Part shown: positions 1-7,147 of the stretch, piece by piece | Position numbering within the stretch: the stretch's first letter is position 1 | Layout: every line of letters begins with the position of its first letter | Assembly: GCA_036655915.1 (NCBI GenBank) | Contig: JAVVPE010000022.1 | Coordinates: 1 to 27,450 of the forward strand | DNA: 27,450 nt | From: JAVWGW01 sp036655915 | GTDB taxonomy: Bacteria; Actinomycetota; Coriobacteriia; Coriobacteriales; Eggerthellaceae | Reading direction: 5' to 3' | The notes under the pieces: model-generated | Databases searched by the model: none | What the model saw: the letters and a program-made list of their open reading frames with translations, nothing else | What the model was told of the DNA's origin: nothing | Program-made: the position numbers and the translations under genes

Positions 1-258
1 GCCGCCCAATGGGCGCGGGGGTCTGCATTTGACGAAGGCAGCCTGACCAAACGCCTGCGCGCCTGGCAAACGGTGCTGATCCCCCTGTTCGTAGGCCTGT
101 TCCGCCGCGCCGACAGCCTTGCCATCGCCATGGAATCCCGCTGCTACGGCGCTCAACCCACGCGCACACAACTGCACCCCCAAGCTTTCACCCTACGCAG
201 CGCCGCCACCCTCACCTGCGGCATCGCCCTCTGCACCCTCATTGCCGCCACACTATAA
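1..258 (+). CDS. ecfT: Energy-coupling factor transporter transmembrane protein EcfT/CbiQ (C-terminal part)
   Basis: Frame 1 is open from the window edge to TAA at 256-258, giving the last 85 residues. The segment has the EcfT/CbiQ end signature: an AQxxRG stretch at the left edge, a hydrophobic LIPLFVGLF segment, then FRRADSLAIAMESRCYG. This matches the family pattern of a helix followed by RRAxxLAxAMxxRxY, a coupling helix that contacts the ATPase subunits, and a final hydrophobic helix at the C-terminus. EcfT is the integral-membrane scaffold joining two ATPases to a substrate-binding S component for vitamin or metal uptake. The ATPases would be expected upstream, outside the window. The substrate cannot be told from this piece. 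Truncated by the window, not by mutation. Confidence 0.8.
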   Translation, partial: AAQWARGSAFDEGSLTKRLRAWQTVLIPLFVGLFRRADSLAIAMESRCYGAQPTRTQLHPQAFTLRSAATLTCGIALCTLIAATL

Positions 259-279
259 GTTGGGCGTGGGTGCTGCCTC

Positions 280-307
280 TTGGCGCGACTATTTTGCTCA
301 GTATACT
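280..307 (+). promoter_or_regulatory. Candidate promoter upstream of eno, overlapped by a palindrome
   Basis: TTGGCG at 280-285 and TATACT at 302-307 are separated by 16 bp, a plausible sigma-70 type pair with a strong -10 and a moderate -35. The -10 lies inside the perfect palindrome at 292-315, so a protein bound there would block it. Transcription would run toward eno with a leader of roughly 180 nt. No better promoter is evident nearer to eno. This is inference from consensus only. Confidence 0.4.
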
Positions 308-334
308 GAGCAAAAATGCTCACTGTATTGAGCA
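292..334. repeat. Two tandem palindromic operator-like sites
   Basis: Site 1 (292-315) is a perfect 24-bp palindrome: the arm TTTTGCTCAGTA is followed directly by its reverse complement. Site 2 (317-334) has the same half-sites, TGCTCA and TGAGCA, around a different 6-bp centre (CTGTAT). The direct repeat TGAGCAAAAATG occurs at 307-318 and 329-340, so the two sites are 22 bp apart, about two helical turns. A further half-site-like TTTGCT lies at 342-347. This is the expected form of a cooperative dimeric repressor operator. I do not recognise the regulator, and none is encoded next to it. There is no T-run to make it a terminator. Confidence 0.7.
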
Positions 335-494
335 AAAATGGTTTGCTGCAGTGGGCGCACCCTGCACTTGCTTTCATCGCTTTGCCGCCGCTCACATACC
401 CCATATCTGCGAAATCGGTGATGATGGCGCGCATGCAAGCGCGCTTTAGTATCATGGAGCAGTTGCGATAAACGAGCTTTCAAGGAGGCATTAC

Positions 495-1787
495 ATGAGC
501 ATCATCATTGATGTGTACGGGCGCGAGGTTTTGGATTCGCGGGGCAATCCGACCGTTGAGGTTGAAGTGGTTTTGGATGACGGCTCTTTCGGCCGCGCCA
601 TTGTTCCTTCAGGCGCTTCAACGGGTGCATTTGAGGCCGTTGAACTGCGCGATGGCGAAAAGGATCGCTACTTCGGCAAAGGCGTGCTCAATGCCGTGGC
701 TCATGTGAATGAAGAAATTGCCGACGCGCTGCTGGGCATGGAAGCCGAAGATCAACGCACGATTGATGCTGAAATGATTGAAATCGATGGCACGGAAAAC
801 AAGGGCAACCTGGGCGCTAACGCGGTGTTGGGCGTTTCTTTGGCTGTGGCGCGTGCTGCTGCTGAAGCAGCCGAGCTTCCCCTCTATAAATATGTAGGCG
901 GCGTCAATGCGAACTTGCTGCCGACTCCGATGATGAATATTTTGAACGGCGGCGTGCATGCCGATAACAACGTGGATTTCCAGGAATTCATGGTCATGCC
1001 GGTGGGCGCGCCCACGTTTGCTGAAGCGGTGCGCTGGTGCGCCGAAATTTACCACACGCTGAAAACCGTGCTGCACGATGCGGGTCTGGGTGGCGGCGTG
1101 GGCGACGAAGGCGGGTTCGCCCCCAACTTCACCACGAATGAAGAGCCGCTGGAATACATCATGCGCGCGTGTGAAGCCGCTGGTTATAAGCCGGGCAGCG
1201 ACATCATGTTCGCCATGGATCCGGCCTCGACGGAATTCTACAACGCAGAAACCGGCACATACGTACTTTCTGGCGAAGGTCGCGAATTGACCAGCGCCGA
1301 AATGGTCGATTATTGGGAAGCCTTGGTTAACAAGTATCCCATCATTTCGCTGGAAGATGGCATGGCCGAAGAGGATTGGGATGGCTGGAAGGCGCTGACC
1401 GAGCGCATTGGTGATCGCGTGCAGTTGGTGGGCGACGATCTGTTTGTCACCAATTCCCAGCGCCTTGCCAAGGGTATTGAAATGGGTTGCGCCAACGCCA
1501 TTTTGATCAAGGTGAATCAGATCGGTTCTTTGACCGAAACCCTCGACGCCATCCAAATGGCTAAACAGGCAGGTTATGCGTGCGTTATGAGCCATCGTTC
1601 CGGCGAAACAGAAGATACGACCATCGCCGATTTAGCGGTTGCCACCAACGCCGGCCAGATCAAAACAGGGGCACCCTGCCGCTCTGACCGCGTGGCGAAA
1701 TACAACCAGCTTATCCGCATCGAAGAAGAATTGGATGCGGCAGGCTCCTATGCGGGCAGCGCCGCGTTTTACAACATCGCGCGCTAG
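495..1787 (+). CDS. eno: Enolase (phosphopyruvate hydratase)
   Basis: 430 residues, full family length. Enolase interconverts 2-phosphoglycerate and phosphoenolpyruvate in cytosolic glycolysis and gluconeogenesis. Visible signatures in order: the flexible loop SGASTG near residue 40, GGVHADN near 152 (many enolases have GGSHADN), VGDEGGFAP with the catalytic Glu near 205, the Mg-binding segments FAMDP, ISLEDG and VGDDLFVTN, the catalytic Lys in ILIKVNQIG, and the C-terminal SHRSGETEDT and IKTGAPCRSDR. The ATG at 495 is preceded by AAGGAGG at 482-488, which fixes the start. It stands alone between the palindrome-containing leader and a clear terminator, so it is probably monocistronic. Confidence 0.98.
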   Translation: MSIIIDVYGREVLDSRGNPTVEVEVVLDDGSFGRAIVPSGASTGAFEAVELRDGEKDRYFGKGVLNAVAHVNEEIADALLGMEAEDQRTIDAEMIEIDGTENKGNLGANAVLGVSLAVARAAAEAAELPLYKYVGGVNANLLPTPMMNILNGGVHADNNVDFQEFMVMPVGAPTFAEAVRWCAEIYHTLKTVLHDAGLGGGVGDEGGFAPNFTTNEEPLEYIMRACEAAGYKPGSDIMFAMDPASTEFYNAETGTYVLSGEGRELTSAEMVDYWEALVNKYPIISLEDGMAEEDWDGWKALTERIGDRVQLVGDDLFVTNSQRLAKGIEMGCANAILIKVNQIGSLTETLDAIQMAKQAGYACVMSHRSGETEDTTIADLAVATNAGQIKTGAPCRSDRVAKYNQLIRIEEELDAAGSYAGSAAFYNIAR

Positions 1788-1812
1788 CCGATTTTCCACA
1801 TTCACGTATGTG

Positions 1813-1848
1813 AGCGGCCCGTCTTCACCACAGGCGGGTCGCTTTTTT
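1813..1848 (+). terminator. Rho-independent terminator after eno
   Basis: AGCGGCCCG at 1813-1821 pairs with CGGGTCGCT at 1835-1843, a 9-bp stem with one G-U wobble and a 13-nt loop. A run of six T at 1843-1848 follows. It lies 25 nt after the eno stop and ends just before the ribosome-binding site of the next gene. Confidence 0.85.
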
Positions 1849-1861
1849 GAAGGGGACAGCT

Positions 1862-3010
1862 ATGAATTATCGAGATTTGGGCACCACAGGGCTGCGTGTC
1901 AGCGAAATCGGCATGGGCTGCGAAGGCTATGTGGACGATCCGCAGGCTTGCGTAGCGCCTTTGACCGCGGAAGCATTGCGGTGGGGCATCAACTTCTTCG
2001 ACCTGTATACGCCCAGCCCACAGGTGCATACCCTGCTGGGTGCGGCGCTTGCCGATGTGCGTTCGGACGTGATCATTCAGGGGCACATCTGTGCAATGTG
2101 GGCCGGTGGCCAGTATAAGCGCACACGCGATATCACCGAAACCAAGGCTGCTTTTGAGTCGCAGCTTGAGCACCTGGGCACCGATTATCTCGATATTGGT
2201 ATGATTCATTTCGTGGACAGCGATGCCGATTTTGACGAAGTGTTCACCGGTCCCGTCATCGCATACGTCCAGCAACTGAAGGCGGAAGGACGCATTCGCC
2301 ACATTGGGCTGAGCTCGCACAACCCGGTGGTGGCGCGGCGCGCTGTGGAAACCGGCCTGGTCGAAGTGCTGATGTTTAGCATTAACCCCGCCTACGACAT
2401 GCAGCCGGCGACAGATAATATCGACGATTTATTCAACCTGAGCAACTATGAGCAGCCGCTTTACAACATCGATGCCGACCGCGATGCGCTCTACAAGTTG
2501 TGCGAGCGCAGGGGCGTGGGCATTACCGTCATGAAGGCTTTCGCGGGTGGTCGCCTGCTTGATGCGGCGCGCTCGCAGTTTAAAGTGGCCATGACGCCGG
2601 TGCAATGCGTGCATTACGCTCTGACGCGCCCGGCGGTGGCTTCGGTGCTGCCCGGGTTTCACACGCTTGAGCAGTTTGCGCAAACCTGCGCGTACTGCCA
2701 GGCCAGCGATGCGCAGCGCGATTTCAGTGAGGTGCTCGCCGAGCTTCCCACGCATACCTTTGCCGGGGAATGCATGTATTGCGGGCACTGCGCGCCCTGT
2801 CCGGTCACTATAGATATTGCGGCGGTGAACAAGTACCTTGACCTGGTGATAGCCGCAGGCAGCATGCCAGAAACCGTGCGCGAACACTATGCTTCTTTGG
2901 CGCACCATGCCAAGGAGTGCATCGAATGCGCCGCATGCGAAACGCGCTGCCCCTTCGCTGTGCCCGTCATCGAAAAGATGCATCAAGCGGCAGATACGTT
3001 TGGGAAGTAA
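1862..3010 (+). CDS. Aldo/keto-reductase-like protein with C-terminal ferredoxin domain (COG1453 type)
   Basis: 382 residues. An aldo/keto reductase TIM barrel (MNYRDLGTTGLRVSEIGMGC at the start, DIGMIH and IGLSSHNP further on) is joined to a C-terminal cysteine-rich region. That region has CMYCGHCAPCP near residue 304 and CIECAACETRCP near 359, a layout for [4Fe-4S] clusters. Compared with canonical reductases, the catalytic tetrad looks incomplete. The expected FFDTAxxYG is FFDLYTPSP, so the Tyr is displaced, and the usual TK strand reads IIQGHI, while the His in MIHF remains. The ATG at 1862 follows AAGGGGA at 1850-1856 and is preferred to an in-frame TTG at 1847, which lies inside the terminator T-run. 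The family is a predicted oxidoreductase; its substrate is unknown. Confidence 0.85.
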   Translation: MNYRDLGTTGLRVSEIGMGCEGYVDDPQACVAPLTAEALRWGINFFDLYTPSPQVHTLLGAALADVRSDVIIQGHICAMWAGGQYKRTRDITETKAAFESQLEHLGTDYLDIGMIHFVDSDADFDEVFTGPVIAYVQQLKAEGRIRHIGLSSHNPVVARRAVETGLVEVLMFSINPAYDMQPATDNIDDLFNLSNYEQPLYNIDADRDALYKLCERRGVGITVMKAFAGGRLLDAARSQFKVAMTPVQCVHYALTRPAVASVLPGFHTLEQFAQTCAYCQASDAQRDFSEVLAELPTHTFAGECMYCGHCAPCPVTIDIAAVNKYLDLVIAAGSMPETVREHYASLAHHAKECIECAACETRCPFAVPVIEKMHQAADTFGK

Positions 3011-3029
3011 AGTAGCCCTATTTTGCGAC

Positions 3030-3057
3030 TTCGGTTTTATTCTGCTCGCGCTATAAT
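3030..3057 (+). promoter_or_regulatory. Candidate moeA-mog promoter
   Basis: A perfect -10 hexamer TATAAT sits at 3052-3057. A poor -35 candidate, TTCGGT at 3030-3035, is 16 bp upstream. It lies in the 81-bp gap after the aldo/keto reductase gene, 35 bp before the moeA start, so moeA-mog probably has its own promoter. Confidence 0.5.
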
Positions 3058-3091
3058 AGACGCAGTCTAGCGCAGGATGTGAGGAGAGCGT

Positions 3092-4348
3092 ATGCCAGAA
3101 ATGATTTCGCTTGAGGAAGCTCGAGCGCTTGTTTTGTCAAAAGTGAGCGTTTTATCTGCGGAAACAGCGCCGCTGCTCCAATGCGTCGGGCGCGTGTGCG
3201 CCGCCGATGTAAAAAGCGACATCGACATCGCCCCCTTTGCCCATTCGGCCATGGATGGCTTTGCCGTTTTTGTCGATGACCTTGCCCCGGCCACGCCCCA
3301 ATTTCCGGTCGAACTTGACGTGATTGCCGAAGTGGCGGCGGGCGAAACCTACGAAGGCCCGGTCACCCGAGGCCAATGCGTGCGCATCATGACGGGTGCC
3401 CCCTTGCCGCCGGCGCTTGAAGCGGTAGTGAAATACGAGGTCGTCGGCCTGGTTTCGGGCGATGGCAAGCAGGGCAGCCGCGTTTCGTTTACGGCACCCA
3501 CCACGTCGCGAGCCAGCATTCGAGAAGCGGGCGAGGAAGCCCGCGCGGGCGAAGTTGTTGTTGCTTCCGGTGAAGTTATCAGCAGCGCTGGAGTGGGTTT
3601 TTTGGCGAGTTGTGGGGCGGTATGCGCGCCGGTATATCGGCGTCCGCGGGTTGCCATCATTTCTATCGGCACAGAACTGGTCGATCCCAGCCAGGTGCCT
3701 ACGGCGGGTAAAATCCGCAACTCAAACAGTTATGCTTTGGCGGCAAGTGCCCAGGCTGCAGGCGGTATTCCTACGATTTTGCCCATTGTGGAAGATTCGC
3801 TGGAGGCCTTGTTAGCGGCGCTGGAATCCGCCGTTGCACACTACGATTTCGTGGTCACGAGCGGCGGCGCTTCAAACGGGGATTTCGATTTTATCAAGCC
3901 AGCTGTTGAACAAGCGGGCGAACTATTTATGACCCTGGTAAACATGCGGCCGGGCAAGGCGCAAACCTTTGGCGTGGTCAAAGGCGTGCCGGTGTTTGGG
4001 CTTCCCGGAAACCCCGCAGCAGCCTATGTGGGCTTCGAGATGATCATTCGTCCGGCGTTGCGCAAAATGCAGGGATACACGCACTTCCAGCGCCCGACCC
4101 TGGCGGCGCATCTTTCGCGCGATGTGAAAAAGAAGGACCCGCGGCGTATTTTTCTGCGCTCTACACTCTACAAAAACGACGAGGGCGCTTACGTGGTGGC
4201 ACCTGCAAAAAATCAGAGCTCGGGTTTGTTCGGCGTGTTGCAGCGCAGCAACTGTTTGGCCATCATGTCAGAAGGCCTTGAGTCGCGCACAAAAGATTCG
4301 CTAGTTGAGTGCATTTTGCTCGATGTATCTGAGGAGTTGAGTATCTAA
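3092..4348 (+). CDS. moeA: Molybdopterin molybdenumtransferase MoeA
   Basis: 418 residues, normal MoeA length. MoeA inserts molybdate (or tungstate) into adenylated molybdopterin in the last step of cofactor synthesis in the cytosol. Family marks seen: ISLEEAR at the N-terminus, SAMDGFAV near residue 52, IMTGAPLP near 110, IGTELVDP near 191, TSGGASNGDFDFIK near 257, RPGKAQTFG near 287 and VFGLPGNPAAAYVGFEM near 302. An ATG at 3092 follows a GAGGAGAG stretch at the right distance. The stop overlaps the mog start by one base (TAATG), so the pair is translationally coupled. Its product would serve the molybdoenzyme at 16187-18388 and possibly the tungsten or molybdenum protein at 12195-14315. 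Confidence 0.96.
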   Translation: MPEMISLEEARALVLSKVSVLSAETAPLLQCVGRVCAADVKSDIDIAPFAHSAMDGFAVFVDDLAPATPQFPVELDVIAEVAAGETYEGPVTRGQCVRIMTGAPLPPALEAVVKYEVVGLVSGDGKQGSRVSFTAPTTSRASIREAGEEARAGEVVVASGEVISSAGVGFLASCGAVCAPVYRRPRVAIISIGTELVDPSQVPTAGKIRNSNSYALAASAQAAGGIPTILPIVEDSLEALLAALESAVAHYDFVVTSGGASNGDFDFIKPAVEQAGELFMTLVNMRPGKAQTFGVVKGVPVFGLPGNPAAAYVGFEMIIRPALRKMQGYTHFQRPTLAAHLSRDVKKKDPRRIFLRSTLYKNDEGAYVVAPAKNQSSGLFGVLQRSNCLAIMSEGLESRTKDSLVECILLDVSEELSI

Positions 4349-4830
4349 TGGCCGATCACACACCGCGTTTTGCGCTTATCACCTGTTCGGACACGCGCGG
4401 CATGAAGCAAGATACGGCGGGTGCCGCTTTAGAAGTGCTTATTGCCGAACAGGGTTGGCAGTGCGTAAGCCACGTGGTGGTGAAAGACGAGCGCGCCGCT
4501 ATTGCTGCGGCCATTGTGCAAGCGGCCGATAAAATGGCTGTGGATGTGGTGCTGACCTGCGGTGGCAGTGGTCTTTCCCTGCGCGACGTGACGCCGGAAG
4601 CAACGCAGGATGCCTGCGAGCGCAATGTGCCCGGCATCGCCGAGGCTATGCGCGCCCACAGCCTTGCCATCACGCCCTACGCCATGCTTTCCCGTGCGCT
4701 GTGCATGCAGCGGGGTCGCACCCTGGTCATAAACCTGCCCGGCAGCGAACGCGCCGCCCGCGAAAATTGGGCCGGCGTCTTGCCCGCCTTACCCCACGCC
4801 ATTTCCATGATGGCCGGCTGCGGTCACTAG
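4348..4830 (+). CDS. mog: Molybdopterin adenylyltransferase (MogA/MoaB family)
   Basis: 160 residues. This family adenylates molybdopterin to the intermediate used by MoeA. The N-terminal ALITCSDTRG and the substrate-binding TCGGSGLSLRDVTPEAT (residues about 70-86; family form TGGTGxxxRDVTPEA) are clear, as is the late VINLPGS. The ATG at 4348 overlaps the moeA stop and is preceded by GAGGAG at 4331-4336. MogA and MoaB cannot be told apart securely by eye; the size and short C-terminus suit either. It is the last gene of the operon; the next stretch on this strand is non-coding and holds a minus-strand gene scar. Confidence 0.93.
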   Translation: MADHTPRFALITCSDTRGMKQDTAGAALEVLIAEQGWQCVSHVVVKDERAAIAAAIVQAADKMAVDVVLTCGGSGLSLRDVTPEATQDACERNVPGIAEAMRAHSLAITPYAMLSRALCMQRGRTLVINLPGSERAARENWAGVLPALPHAISMMAGCGH

Positions 4831-4859
4831 AAGTTGTGCCCGCAAAAATTCCGGTCCCG

Positions 4860-4922
4860 CTAGCGATGGGCAAGTTGCTGCGCGTATGCGGTGAAATCAA
4901 GCTGGGTCATTTAATTCCTCCT
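4860..4922 (-). pseudogene. Remnant: start of a probable TorD/DmsD-type chaperone gene
   Basis: On the minus strand an excellent Shine-Dalgarno AGGAGG (4917-4922) sits 6 nt before an ATG (4908-4910). Sixteen codons follow, MTQLDFTAYAQQLAHR, and then TAG at 4860-4862. Such a strong initiation site leading into a 16-codon frame suggests a gene that lost its body. The residues resemble the N-termini of TorD-family chaperones from this bacterial group, but 16 residues cannot prove that. The support is positional: it starts 94 nt downstream of a DmsC-like tail on the same strand, the usual anchor-then-chaperone order. A genuine short leader peptide is the alternative. Confidence 0.4.
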
Positions 4923-4966
4923 GATCTATCAAGTCAAGGCTGCGCCCGACGGATTGTAAATGATGC

Positions 4967-4998
4967 ACGCAAATGCATTGAAAAGATAGTATTTGCGT
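4967..4998. repeat. Inverted repeat in the scar region
   Basis: ACGCAAAT at 4967-4974 is the inverse of ATTTGCGT at 4991-4998, separated by 16 nt. It lies between the two minus-strand remnants, where an intergenic hairpin of the lost operon would be. No T-run follows on either strand, so it is not a convincing terminator. Confidence 0.4.
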
Positions 4999-5004
4999 AG
5001 ACCG

Positions 5005-5136
5005 CTAGAAGCCGACGGTCATGTGCATGTGGTAGAAGGCGATGCGCGTAAGAAAGACAGCTGCAAGCAGCAAAAGGCTGGCAACGCCGCGCAGAAAATG
5101 CCCAGACAGCCCAGGGCAATGTGAGCCCAAATAAGC
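5005..5136 (-). pseudogene. Remnant: C-terminal end of a DmsC-type membrane anchor
   Basis: The minus-strand frame ending at TAG 5005-5007 is open for 43 codons up to an in-frame TGA at 5137-5139 and has no ATG. It reads GSHCPGLSGHFLRG, then a hydrophobic segment VASLLLLAAVFLTRIAF, then YHMHMTVGF and stop. One final transmembrane helix ending in a short (R)xAFYxMHMTVG-like tail is what I associate with the C-terminus of DmsC/YnfH-type anchors of DMSO-reductase-family complexes in this bacterial group. The rest of such a protein (about 250 residues) is absent upstream. The assignment is from memory of the family and needs a search. Confidence 0.4.
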
Positions 5137-5171
5137 TCAAGGTAGTGGGCAGCTTTCGTTTTAGGGGGAAA

Positions 5172-5180
5172 TGCTATACT
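5172..5180 (+). promoter_or_regulatory. Extended -10 promoter of alr
   Basis: TGCTATACT at 5172-5180 fits an extended -10 (TGn plus TATACT). The sequence 17 bp upstream has no good -35. Transcription would start near 5187. That rules out the upstream in-frame ATG at 5171 as a start for alr and supports the GTG at 5210. Confidence 0.55.
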
Positions 5181-5209
5181 GGGGGTCTCGCAAAAAGAAA
5201 GGCACGATA

Positions 5210-6478
5210 GTGAGCGATATTCCAAACGGTTTCACCGGGTTTTCCCAGACGAACAACTTTCAATACTCGCGGGCAACGGCGGCGCGCGTGGTAGCCGATG
5301 CGAAGGAATTTGATGAGGCAGCTCTCGACGAAATGCCACAGGGTGATAGGCGTTGGGCATGGGTTGAAATAGACACGGCTGCCTTGCGCCACAACACGAT
5401 GGAAGTGAAGCGTCGTTTGGCGCCGGGCTGCAAGTTGATGGCGGTGGTGAAGGCCGATGCCTACGGGCACGGAGCGGTGCGCTGTGCCAAGGCGGCGCTT
5501 AATTCCGGTGCGGAATATCTGGGCGTTGCAACGGTAAATGAGGGCATTGAACTGCGCAAAGCTAATGTAGGTTCGGCTATTTTAGTGTTGTCGGAACCGC
5601 CTGCGGCAGCGATCCCTCTGTTGCTTCACTACCGCATCATGCCTTCCATCTATACGCCCGAATTCGCCATCGCCTATGGGGAAATCGCCGATGCTCACGG
5701 TATGCGCGCACCCTATCACCTGGCCATCAACACGGGCATGAACCGCATTGGCGTGCGTTTTGATGAAGTCATGGAATTTATCATGCAGGTCAGTTTTCAT
5801 CGGGCGCTTGATTTAGTGGGCACCTTCACCCACTTCGCCACGGCAGATTGCGTTGAAACGCTCGACTTCCACGTGCAGGCCAAACGCTTTGTGGAAGCTC
5901 TTAGCGCCATGAACGCGGCGGGAGTCAATTCGGGGCTGGTGCACTGCGATAATTCTGCGGCGCTGCTGCGCTATCCCGATACGAATTTCGACATGGTGCG
6001 GCTGGGCATTGCCCTTTATGGCTTTCAGCCCTGCCCAGAAACGCGACGGCTTATCGATTTGCGCCCGGTCATGAGCGTGCATGCGCGCATCACCGATGTG
6101 CGCACGGTGCCCATGAGCGAAGGGGTCAGTTATGGCCTGAATTACCGCAGCCCTGGATCGGTAAAAATTTGCACGGTTCCCGTGGGTTATGCCGATGGCT
6201 TGCGCCGCGCGCTTTCCGGCCGCACTTCAATGCTGCTGGGCGGCCAGCGCTGCCCTCAGGTGGGCAACATCTGCATGGATCAGTGCATGTTTGAAGTTGA
6301 TCTGCGCGCCTACGGTACAAAAAAACGCCTCAATCCTCAAATTGGCGACCAGGTGGTTCTTGTTGGCGCCCAAGAGGGTGCAGCGCTGTCCATCGATGAT
6401 ATGGCGGTGGCAGCTGGCACGATTCCCCACGAAATCACGGTCGGGTTCGCCCAGCGGATGCCCCGCATCTATATATAG
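5210..6478 (+). CDS. alr: Alanine racemase
   Basis: 422 residues from GTG 5210, which has AAGAAAGG (5195-5202) upstream; an in-frame ATG at 5171 lies within the promoter. Alr is the cytosolic PLP enzyme making D-alanine for peptidoglycan. The PLP lysine is K81 in AVVKADAYGHG. The second catalytic base is the Tyr in GVSYGLNYRS, and HCDNSAALL, VGNICMDQ and the terminal TVGFAQRMPRIY are typical. Because the PLP lysine is normally near residue 39, this protein carries about 42 extra N-terminal residues (SDIPNGFTGF, then a polar alanine- and acid-rich stretch). The extension has no signal peptide or membrane segment. It is probably co-transcribed with the glycosylase gene 15 nt downstream. Confidence 0.96.
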   Translation: MSDIPNGFTGFSQTNNFQYSRATAARVVADAKEFDEAALDEMPQGDRRWAWVEIDTAALRHNTMEVKRRLAPGCKLMAVVKADAYGHGAVRCAKAALNSGAEYLGVATVNEGIELRKANVGSAILVLSEPPAAAIPLLLHYRIMPSIYTPEFAIAYGEIADAHGMRAPYHLAINTGMNRIGVRFDEVMEFIMQVSFHRALDLVGTFTHFATADCVETLDFHVQAKRFVEALSAMNAAGVNSGLVHCDNSAALLRYPDTNFDMVRLGIALYGFQPCPETRRLIDLRPVMSVHARITDVRTVPMSEGVSYGLNYRSPGSVKICTVPVGYADGLRRALSGRTSMLLGGQRCPQVGNICMDQCMFEVDLRAYGTKKRLNPQIGDQVVLVGAQEGAALSIDDMAVAAGTIPHEITVGFAQRMPRIYI

Positions 6479-6493
6479 AAAGGCTGGTCGTTT

Positions 6494-7081
6494 ATGACGA
6501 AGCCGCATATTCCCCTTGAAGAAATGCGCTCACAGGTGCAAGCTTGCCAGAAGTGTGCGCTTGCGCAGGGGCGCACGCAGGTTGTATTTGGTGTGGGAAA
6601 CCCTGATGCTCGCGTGATGATTATTGGGGAAGCGCCTGGCAAAAACGAAGATTTGCAGGGTGAGCCTTTTGTGGGTGCCGCGGGTAAATACCTCAATGAA
6701 CTGCTGGAACACGCGGGCCTGGTGCGCGAAGATATCTTTATCGCCAATGTGCTTAAATGTCGCCCGCCCGCCAATCGCAATCCCTTGCCCGAAGAAATAG
6801 AGATGTGCGCACCCTTCTTGCGTGAACAGACGCGCACTATCGACCCCGACATTATCGTAACGCTGGGCAACTTTTCAACGAAGTTTATCTTAAAAACCGA
6901 TCGCGGCATCACTGGCCTGCACGGCAAACTTTATCAGGCGGGCAAGTTCAAGGTGTTTCCCATCTTTCATCCTGCTGCAGCCATATATGACCGCAGCAAA
7001 CGCGACGCCCTGGAAGCTGATTTTCGCACGCTTGGTGCACTGCTGAAAGAATCCGACCTGGTCGCCGAAGCGTGGGACTAG
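6494..7081 (+). CDS. Uracil-DNA glycosylase, family 4 (iron-sulfur type)
   Basis: 195 residues. It removes uracil from DNA in base-excision repair. Motif 1 is GEAPGKNEDLQGEPFVGAAG (residues 45-64), where the family pattern is GEAPGxxEDxxGxPFVGxAG. Motif 2 includes HPAAAIYD near 157. Four cysteines, C18 and C21 (CQKC) and C89 and C105 around CRPPANRNPLPEEIEMC, have the spacing of the [4Fe-4S] ligands of family-4 enzymes. ATG 6494 begins 15 nt after the alr stop, with AGAAAGG (6477-6483) overlapping the alr stop, so it probably shares the alr transcript. The gene converges on corA. Confidence 0.94.
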   Translation: MTKPHIPLEEMRSQVQACQKCALAQGRTQVVFGVGNPDARVMIIGEAPGKNEDLQGEPFVGAAGKYLNELLEHAGLVREDIFIANVLKCRPPANRNPLPEEIEMCAPFLREQTRTIDPDIIVTLGNFSTKFILKTDRGITGLHGKLYQAGKFKVFPIFHPAAAIYDRSKRDALEADFRTLGALLKESDLVAEAWD

Positions 7082-7147
7082 TCCGCAGCGCGCTAGCATC
7101 CTCTGGCACACTTACGCGCCGCTGAACACCGCAGCACGCCGCCGCAC

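Noticed and set aside
292..315. Palindrome before eno as a terminator for ecfT
   Set aside because: It is a perfect palindrome with no loop and A/T ends rather than a GC-rich stem with a T-run, and it has a second copy 22 bp on. An operator fits better.
618..1595. Long minus-strand open frame inside eno (325 codons)
   Set aside because: It is antisense to a clear enolase with all catalytic motifs; its composition is rich in His, Arg and Ala as expected for a shadow of a high-G+C gene, and it has no family resemblance.
3011..3091. Moco riboswitch before moeA
   Set aside because: The gap is 81 bp including the promoter, leaving about 30 nt of leader, too short for that RNA.
4701..5000. Plus-strand frame running from inside mog across the gap
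   Set aside because: The first part is out of frame with mog and the second covers the minus-strand scar. No domain or start signal supports it.
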